Of a stretch of 11,756 nt of DNA, positions 7,282-11,756 are shown piece by piece (the first letter of the stretch is position 1; the number at the start of each line of letters is the position of its first letter). This DNA comes from Desulfatitalea sp. (GTDB lineage Bacteria; Desulfobacterota; Desulfobacteria; Desulfobacterales; Desulfosarcinaceae): NCBI GenBank assembly GCA_013041835.1, contig JABDRH010000149.1, positions 1 through 11,756 of the forward strand, given 5' to 3'. A program made the translations under genes and the position numbers. The notes under the pieces are model-generated. The model worked only from the letters and a program-made list of their open reading frames with translations, did no database searches and was not told where the DNA came from.

Positions 7282-7307
7282 GGGGTGTCGCAGGGGTATA
7301 AAGGGGT
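7281..7307 (+). repeat. Three AGGGGT direct repeats phased at 10-11 bp
   Basis: AGGGGT occurs at 7281-7286, 7292-7297 and 7302-7307, so the copies lie on one face of the helix. The first and third are followed by a T, then G or A, then TCGCA (GTCGCA after the first T-ending copy, ATCGCA after the third). The array starts at the last base of the candidate -10 box and covers the predicted start site, a position suited to a repressor or response-regulator site. Confidence 0.4.
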
Positions 7308-7336
7308 ATCGCATATGCGAAGAAAGATGAGAGCGA

Positions 7337-9232
7337 ATGACTCAGCACGCCACATCCTATGATGTCATCGTGGTTGGCGCCGGCCACGCCGGCTGTGAAG
7401 CGGCGCTGGCAGCGGCCCGTATGGGATGCCGGGTGCTTTTGCTGGCCATCGATTTGGACAAGATCGCCGCCATGCCCTGCAGCCCTTCGATCGGCGGCAT
7501 GGCCAAGGGGCAACTCGTCCGGGAAATCGACGCCTTGGGTGGCCAGATGGCCAAAATCACCGATCAGACCGCCATCCAATACAAGACCCTGAACACCAAA
7601 AAGGGTCCGGCGGTGCAGTCCTCGCGCACCCAGAACGACAAGATGCGCTACCATATGGCCATGAAGGCGGTCGTGGAGCGGCAGACCGGCTTGGATGTCA
7701 AGCAAGCCATGGTTGAACGGTTGGTGGTGGACGATGGCCGGGTGTCGGGAGTGCAAGACAATACCGGTTTCGAATATCAAAGCCCGACGGTGGTACTAGC
7801 CACCGGCACTTTTCTCAGCGGGCTGGTGCATATCGGTTTCAGAACCTTGCAGGCCGGGCGTGCGGGTGAATTCGCCGCATACGGATTGGCCGGCAACCTG
7901 GCCGACATCGGATTGCGGCTGGGACGTATGAAAACCGGCACACCGCCCCGGCTGCACCGGAACGCCATCGATTTTTCCCAGTTTTCCGTCCAAGTGGTGC
8001 AAGAACGCCCTCGCGCCTTTTCCTTTGCAGGCAAGATCAGCCCTTTGCCGCAAATGCCCAGTTACATCGGACACACCAACGAACGGGTCCATCATCTGGT
8101 GCGTCAGCACTTGCATTTGTCGGCCCTTTATAGCGGTGCCATCAAGGGGGTGCCGGCCCGCTACTGCCCCTCGTTCGAGGACAAAGTGGTGCGTTTCAGC
8201 GACCGGGACAGCCACCAAGTCATCCTTGAGCCCGAAGGTATCGATACCCAAGAGATCTATGCCAGCGGTCTGGGCAACAGCCTGCCCCTGGAGATTCAAA
8301 TTCAAGTGGTGAGGGCTGTGGCAGGGCTCGAAGCCGCTGAAATCATCCGGCCGGCTTACGCTATCGAATACGACTATGTGGACCCGGTGCAACTGCGGCC
8401 GACCCTGGAAGCCAAGATCGTGTCGGGCCTCTATCTGGCCGGGCAGATCAACGGTACCAGTGGTTACGAAGAAGCGGCCGCCCAGGGATTGTGGGCCGGC
8501 ATCAACGCCGCTTGCCGGGTGCAGGGCCGCCCGCCATTCATCCTGGATCGCTCCCAGGCTTATATGGCCGTTTTAGTGGATGATCTCGTGACCCGCGGTA
8601 CGCAGGAACCCTATCGCATGTTCACCTCCCGCGCCGAATACCGGCTGATGTTGCGTGAGGACAACGCCGATTTGCGGCTGATGGCCATCGGACAGGGTTT
8701 AGGGCTGGTTTCCAATGATGTCGCGCGGGAAATGCTCGAGCGCCAGGCGGCCATCGATGCGGAGATCAGCCGGGTGCGAAAAACCGTGGTCAAACCACTA
8801 CCCGAAGTGAATGCATACCTTGCCGGACGAGCCACCAATCCTATCACCAACGGCGTCCATCTGGATCAGTTGCTCAAACGGGTTGAACTGGATTACGCAG
8901 CCGTTGCCGCACTGGCTCCCGCAGCAGATCCGGTACCGTCCGAAGTGGCCCGGCAGGTCGAGATCGAGATTAAGTACGAAGGCTATATCAAACGCCAACT
9001 GGCTGAAATCGAGCGCTTCAAACATCTGGAACAGATCCGCTTGCCTCAGGGATTTGACTTCGACCGCGTGCACGGACTCTCTAATGAAATGAAGGAGAAA
9101 CTGGCGCGGATTCGACCCTTCTCTCTGGGCCAGGCCTCGCGCATCGCCGGCATGACCCCGGCTGCCCTTTCGGTCTTGATGGTAGCCCTGCGGGCCATGG
9201 ACAAAAAGGCAGGGCATGCGCAAGGGGCTTGA
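7337..9232 (+). CDS. mnmG: tRNA uridine-5-carboxymethylaminomethyl modification enzyme MnmG (GidA)
   Basis: A 631-aa FAD enzyme of normal family length. With MnmE (not in this window) it installs the (carboxymethyl)aminomethyl group on the wobble uridine of several tRNAs, using a folate one-carbon unit and reduced flavin. The N-terminus carries the dinucleotide-binding motif GAGHAG (14-19). Family signatures follow: [43 protein letters not shown], the [20 protein letters not shown] segment near the FAD site, and [19 protein letters not shown]. The C-terminal helical MnmE/tRNA-contact region ends with a [10 protein letters not shown] and [16 protein letters not shown] stretch. The ribosome site before ATG 7337 is weak (GATGAGAG). 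Its last 17 bases overlap the start of a small ORF. I see no frame damage and nothing missing from the active core. Confidence 0.97.
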   Translation: MTQHATSYDVIVVGAGHAGCEAALAAARMGCRVLLLAIDLDKIAAMPCSPSIGGMAKGQLVREIDALGGQMAKITDQTAIQYKTLNTKKGPAVQSSRTQNDKMRYHMAMKAVVERQTGLDVKQAMVERLVVDDGRVSGVQDNTGFEYQSPTVVLATGTFLSGLVHIGFRTLQAGRAGEFAAYGLAGNLADIGLRLGRMKTGTPPRLHRNAIDFSQFSVQVVQERPRAFSFAGKISPLPQMPSYIGHTNERVHHLVRQHLHLSALYSGAIKGVPARYCPSFEDKVVRFSDRDSHQVILEPEGIDTQEIYASGLGNSLPLEIQIQVVRAVAGLEAAEIIRPAYAIEYDYVDPVQLRPTLEAKIVSGLYLAGQINGTSGYEEAAAQGLWAGINAACRVQGRPPFILDRSQAYMAVLVDDLVTRGTQEPYRMFTSRAEYRLMLREDNADLRLMAIGQGLGLVSNDVAREMLERQAAIDAEISRVRKTVVKPLPEVNAYLAGRATNPITNGVHLDQLLKRVELDYAAVAALAPAADPVPSEVARQVEIEIKYEGYIKRQLAEIERFKHLEQIRLPQGFDFDRVHGLSNEMKEKLARIRPFSLGQASRIAGMTPAALSVLMVALRAMDKKAGHAQGA

Positions 9233-9530
9233 ATTGATCGATTTCAGTTGTCGCACCGCGCATCAGGTGACGCTGACGGTGGCGCCGGGCCAGTGCATCG
9301 GTTTGGTGCTCAAGACCCTTTTTGAACATGCGCACGCAGGTTGGTTGGCGCTTATGGCCTGCATCATGCTTTTGGCAGCAGGCCGCGAAGTGACCGGGCG
9401 TCCACAACGAGGCTTTTCAGGTGGATGGGGGGTCGGCCTCGGCACCTTTTTTGATTATGTTTCTTATCGTTGGCGGTACCGGATTGGGAACCATAACAGC
9501 AGTTTGGCTGGGATTCCGGCGACTTTTTGA
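9216..9530 (+). CDS. Small hypothetical protein overlapping the mnmG 3' end
   Basis: A 104-aa frame that starts at ATG 9216, within the last 17 bases of mnmG, with AAGG 6 nt upstream, so translational coupling is possible. Codon third positions are GC-rich, as in the neighbouring genes, up to about base 9400, which supports real coding there. The protein has one hydrophobic stretch (about residues 40-56, [14 protein letters not shown]). The part after about residue 65 looks less protein-like and overlaps another small frame (9421-9570) that looks more convincing. One reading is that the two are halves of a single gene broken by a frameshift. The stretch [14 protein letters not shown] faintly resembles the strand before a Walker A motif in ABC ATPases, but no Walker motif follows. 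I do not recognise the family. Confidence 0.4.
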   Translation: MRKGLELIDFSCRTAHQVTLTVAPGQCIGLVLKTLFEHAHAGWLALMACIMLLAAGREVTGRPQRGFSGGWGVGLGTFFDYVSYRWRYRIGNHNSSLAGIPATF

Positions 9531-9570
9531 CGAGCGCCAACGCCTGAGGCTGGATCGACTCAAAACTTAA
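9421..9570 (+). CDS. Small single-helix membrane protein (49 aa)
   Basis: The frame starts at GTG 9421 with GAGG 8 nt upstream and ends at TAA 9568-9570. An ATG at 9457 is an alternative but has no ribosome site. The product begins [13 protein letters not shown] and has a hydrophobic helix (about residues 9-29, with [15 protein letters not shown]), then a basic, charged tail ([17 protein letters not shown]), a typical inside-positive single-pass protein. It overlaps the preceding small frame by 110 bases in a different reading frame. It may be an independent gene or the true C-terminus of that ORF after a frameshift. No family was recognised. Confidence 0.38.
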   Translation: MDGGSASAPFLIMFLIVGGTGLGTITAVWLGFRRLFDERQRLRLDRLKT

Positions 9571-9588
9571 GGCCATAGCAAACAATTA

Positions 9589-9626
9589 GGGGACCATCCG
9601 ATGTGGTCTTGCAATGAATGGACCCC
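9589..9626. repeat. Imperfect stem-loop downstream of the mnmG cluster
   Basis: GGGGACCAT (9589-9597) faces ATGGACCCC (9618-9626) with one mismatch; an alternative inner stem is GACCA with TGGTC. No U-tract follows, so this is at best a weak transcript-end structure. Confidence 0.25.
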
Positions 9627-9684
9627 ACACCTTACGCGTGGCTGCCGTGATGTAACAAACAAATCAAGAATAGCAAGACGCGGC

Positions 9685-9713
9685 TTGACGCAATGGGGCC
9701 AAGTTCTTATTTT
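9685..9713 (+). promoter_or_regulatory. Sigma-70 promoter for the cbpA-like gene
   Basis: TTGACG (9685-9690, 5 of 6) and TATTTT (9708-9713, 4 of 6) are separated by exactly 17 bp. Transcription would start near 9720, giving a leader of about 90 nt. It is not a heat-shock sigma-32 site: no CCCCAT -10 is present. Confidence 0.55.
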
Positions 9714-9721
9714 TGCGTCAA
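9685..9721. repeat. 9-bp inverted repeat bracketing the cbpA-like promoter; candidate operator
   Basis: TTGACGCAA (9685-9693) is exactly matched by its reverse complement TTGCGTCAA (9713-9721). The left arm contains the -35 box and the right arm lies at the predicted start site. A dimeric repressor binding here would block RNA polymerase. The arms are 28 bp apart centre to centre. Confidence 0.45.
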
Positions 9722-9812
9722 ATTTATGTTAAGTTGGAAAAATGGAATTCGGGCCTTTGTTCGGATAAACGAACCGAAGGTATACCAATAATGTCCAATG
9801 GAGTGCATCAAG

Positions 9813-10724
9813 ATGGCTGATTCGGATTATTACAAACTGCTCGGTGTCGATAAAAAAGCCGACAAAGCGCAGATCAAAAAAGCTTACCGCAAACTGGCCA
9901 TGAAATATCATCCCGACCATACCAAGGGGGATAAAGCGGCCGAAGAGAAATTCAAGAAGATCAGCGAAGCATACGCGGTGCTCAGTGACGACGAAAAGCG
10001 CAAGCAGTATGATACGTATGGATCAGCCGATTTTCAGCAACGTTTCAGCCAGGAAGATATTTTTCGAAACTTTGATTTCGGGGATATCTTCCGCGAGTTC
10101 GGATTCGGCGGCAGGGGCTTCTCCACGGGCGACGGTGGATTCCGCTTCAACTTCGGCGGTGGTTCGCCCTTTGGTGGGCGCGGCAGTCAGCCGGCCGCAG
10201 CCAAAGGTGCCGACTTGGTGTACGAATTGCCGCTCACATTGCGGGAGGTGGCCACCGGCGCCAGCAAAGCCATCAGCTTTGAGCATAAAGGACAAACTGA
10301 AAATATCAGCGTGAAAATTCCGAAGGGAATGGTCACCGGCAAAAAGCTGCGTCTGGCCGGTAAGGGAGAGGCCAGCCCTTACGGGGGCGCTGCAGGAGAT
10401 CTGTTTATTAAAGCCGTGGTGCTCGATGATCCTGTGTTCAAGTCAGACGGCATGGATATCTATGTGAATCGTGAAATTAAGCTGACCGAGTCCCTGCTGG
10501 GGACAAAGATCTCAGTTCCCACCTTGGAAGGTAAGGAAATGACCCTAAAAATCCCACCCGGCACGCGTCACAAGACCAAAATGCGCATCAGCAGCCTTGG
10601 CTTGCCCCAAATGAAAGGCAGTGCACGTGGGGATTTATATGTCGTAATTCTAGTTGACACACCTCAACAGCTTACGGACGAACAAAAGAAACTGGTTTCT
10701 CAATTGGCCCAAGCCGACCTGTAA
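9813..10724 (+). CDS. cbpA: CbpA-type DnaJ co-chaperone (J domain, no zinc finger)
   Basis: A 303-aa class B J-protein that would stimulate the ATPase of DnaK and deliver unfolded clients. The J domain (about 5-69) has the essential HPD (33-35) in KYHPDH; a Gly/Phe-rich linker follows (about 87-127, [14 protein letters not shown]), then the two beta-rich client-binding domains (about 133-285) with no cysteine-rich zinc finger. This is the layout of CbpA/DjlA-like rather than DnaJ proteins. The start at 9813 is preferred to the ATG at 9798 because GGAG, lying inside the upstream option, sits 9 nt before it, and [12 protein letters not shown] fits the family N-terminus. No cbpM modulator gene follows, unlike in E. 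coli. Co-chaperone function is secure; the gene symbol is by family only. Confidence 0.92.
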   Translation: MADSDYYKLLGVDKKADKAQIKKAYRKLAMKYHPDHTKGDKAAEEKFKKISEAYAVLSDDEKRKQYDTYGSADFQQRFSQEDIFRNFDFGDIFREFGFGGRGFSTGDGGFRFNFGGGSPFGGRGSQPAAAKGADLVYELPLTLREVATGASKAISFEHKGQTENISVKIPKGMVTGKKLRLAGKGEASPYGGAAGDLFIKAVVLDDPVFKSDGMDIYVNREIKLTESLLGTKISVPTLEGKEMTLKIPPGTRHKTKMRISSLGLPQMKGSARGDLYVVILVDTPQQLTDEQKKLVSQLAQADL

Positions 10725-10737
10725 GGAATTAAATTTA

Positions 10738-10766
10738 TTGACAAGAGTTGCTTGTTCCTGTAGCTA
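10738..10766 (+). promoter_or_regulatory. Candidate promoter for hpt
   Basis: A perfect -35 TTGACA (10738-10743) is followed after 17 bp by TAGCTA (10761-10766), a poor -10 box. ACAAG-N5-CTTGT (10741-10755) forms a short inverted repeat over the -35 end. If used, the start near 10773 leaves a leader of about 147 nt. Confidence 0.4.
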
Positions 10767-10855
10767 TCCATGTAGTTATATGAATAGAACATAAATGTTT
10801 TCTAAGAGTGGTCGATATAAAGAAAAACCTGTGAGCAATGGAGAACCGGACAGCC

Positions 10856-10879
10856 CGCACCCATAAAAACACGGGTGCG
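10856..10879 (+). other. Hairpin in the hpt leader
   Basis: CGCACCC (10856-10862) pairs perfectly with GGGTGCG (10873-10879) around a 10-nt A-rich loop. It lies 41 nt before the hpt ATG and has no U-tract, so it is a leader element rather than a terminator. It does not match any riboswitch class that I know. Confidence 0.4.
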
Positions 10880-10919
10880 ACAACGAGGCATCTGCCTATA
10901 TCTTGTGTGAACATCCAAA

Positions 10920-11441
10920 ATGCCGGAATTGATACCCGTCCTGGACAAAGAGACGATCTTGCGTAAAGTGGACGAGGTCGCTCGCCAAATATCTTCCGAT
11001 TACTGTGATTCAGACCTGGTGATTATCGGTGTCCTGAAGGGTGCCTTTATATTTATGGCCGATCTGGTCCGGCGGTTGGACATCCGGCGCTTCAGCATCG
11101 ATTTCGTGCGCCTGGCCAGCTACGGATCGGCATCGGCGTCTTCTGGAAAGATCAGCCTGTTGAAAGATATCGAAACCGATATACGCGGAAAGGATGTGCT
11201 TATCATCGAAGATATTCTCGATACCGGCCGAACTTTGAATTTTTTACATCAGCACATAGCGGCTTCGGCTCCCCGATCCATTGAAACATGCGTGCTTATT
11301 GAAAAAAGCGAACGCCGTGCCACCGAAGTACATGTGAAGTACATATGCCATAAGGTTCAATCAGGATTTCTTGTCGGCTATGGCCTCGATTTCGACGAGA
11401 CATATCGCAATCTGCCGGCAATCTTTAATCTGAAATTTTAA
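10920..11441 (+). CDS. hpt: Hypoxanthine phosphoribosyltransferase
   Basis: A 173-aa purine-salvage enzyme of normal length. It transfers the ribose-5-phosphate of PRPP to hypoxanthine (and usually guanine) in the cytoplasm, making IMP or GMP. The PPi loop GVLKGAF (37-43), the mobile-loop serine and tyrosine in ASYGS (66-70) and the PRPP-binding signature VLIIEDILDTGRTL (93-106) with its two acidic residues are all present, as is the base-site region near VGYGLDFDETYRNLP (152-166). The start at 10920 is fixed on the upstream side by an in-frame TGA at 10908-10910. No clear ribosome site precedes it, so initiation may be weak or helped by leader structure. A zinc-ribbon gene follows 16 bases after the stop and is probably co-transcribed. 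Confidence 0.95.
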   Translation: MPELIPVLDKETILRKVDEVARQISSDYCDSDLVIIGVLKGAFIFMADLVRRLDIRRFSIDFVRLASYGSASASSGKISLLKDIETDIRGKDVLIIEDILDTGRTLNFLHQHIAASAPRSIETCVLIEKSERRATEVHVKYICHKVQSGFLVGYGLDFDETYRNLPAIFNLKF

Positions 11442-11457
11442 TTGACGAAGGTGTGCC

Positions 11458-11756
11458 ATGTTTATTACCTGCCAGGAATGCAACACCACTTTCCGTTTAG
11501 ATGAAAAACTGCTCAAACCGACTGGTTCCAAAGTTCGTTGCTCTCTGTGCCACTATACATTTATCGCAACTCCGCCCGCCGGCGCACCTTTCGAAGCGCC
11601 ACGGGTCCAGCAAGCCCCCGCATCTGAAGAGGCGCCACCGGTCCGCGATGAAGAACCGGAAGCGCAATCCCTGGATGGTATTGATTTGGCCGAACTGGAC
11701 TCGATTTTAGAAAACGAATCCATCCCCGCTTTAGGGGAGGACGCAGACAACCATGC
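11458..11756 (+). CDS. MJ0042-type zinc-ribbon protein, 5' part only (runs off the right edge)
   Basis: The frame opens at ATG 11458 with GAAGG 6 nt upstream and stays open to the window end (99 full codons). The N-terminus has C5-x2-C8 (TCQECNTTF) and C28-x2-C31 (VRCSLCHYTF), 19 residues apart, with a hydrophobic and basic pattern like the MJ0042 / zinc-ribbon family common in proteobacteria. An acidic, proline- and alanine-rich linker follows (about residues 36-95; APPVRDEEPEAQ, LAELDSILENES). Members of this type often continue with a transmembrane helix and a periplasmic domain, but that part lies outside the window. The gene is 16 bases after hpt. Metal binding is inferred from the cysteines; the cellular role is unknown. 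Confidence 0.75.
   Translation, partial: MFITCQECNTTFRLDEKLLKPTGSKVRCSLCHYTFIATPPAGAPFEAPRVQQAPASEEAPPVRDEEPEAQSLDGIDLAELDSILENESIPALGEDADNH

Noticed and set aside
7205..7780. 191-aa minus-strand frame at the mnmG start
   Set aside because: It is antisense to the conserved FAD-binding region of mnmG and spans its promoter, with no start signal or recognisable domain.
9081..9407. 108-aa minus-strand frame overlapping the mnmG end
   Set aside because: It is largely antisense to mnmG, has no ribosome site and shows no recognisable motif.
9678..9720. Sigma-32 heat-shock promoter before the J-protein gene
   Set aside because: CTTGA is present as part of CTTGAC, but no CCCCAT-type -10 occurs at the required distance; the sigma-70 reading fits better.

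Overview
The window looks like chromosomal DNA of a Gram-negative, Desulfobacterota-type bacterium (Desulfobacterales such as Desulfosarcina or relatives would fit). This is inferred from gene content and style: moderate-to-high GC, a secreted PKD/InlB-repeat/choice-of-anchor U protein, an EAL-HDOD signalling protein next to a glycogen phosphorylase, and an MJ0042-type zinc-ribbon gene directly after hpt. No sequence search could be run. I see no mobile element, CRISPR array, tRNA or rRNA gene.

Left part, minus strand, right to left: glgP (glycogen phosphorylase, 4619-7096) is followed 19 bases later by an EAL-HDOD gene (3316-4599), so the two look like an operon. A 512-bp gap follows. It holds a near-consensus sigma-54 promoter, three copies of one 9-mer and a long palindrome. 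It leads into a secreted multidomain protein (419-2803) carrying Fn3-like, two InlB-type, PKD, calcium-binding and choice-of-anchor U regions. At the far left is the 5' part of a two-helix membrane protein with its own sigma-70-like promoter (start at 193, running off the edge).

Right part, plus strand: mnmG (tRNA wobble-uridine modification, 7337-9232) is divergent from glgP across a 240-bp promoter region. It overlaps a small ORF of uncertain status, and a second small membrane ORF lies in another frame. A CbpA/DnaJ-type co-chaperone (9813-10724) follows behind a sigma-70 promoter nested in a 9-bp inverted repeat. Next come a purine-salvage hpt (10920-11441) with a long, partly structured leader, and a truncated zinc-ribbon protein gene (11458 to the edge).

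Most genes are ordinary housekeeping or metabolism. The parts most worth a second look are the sigma-54 control region of the secreted protein, the pairing of glycogen breakdown with a catalytically degenerate EAL-HDOD protein, and the possible frame break after mnmG. I do not see convincing evidence of a wholly new biological system here.
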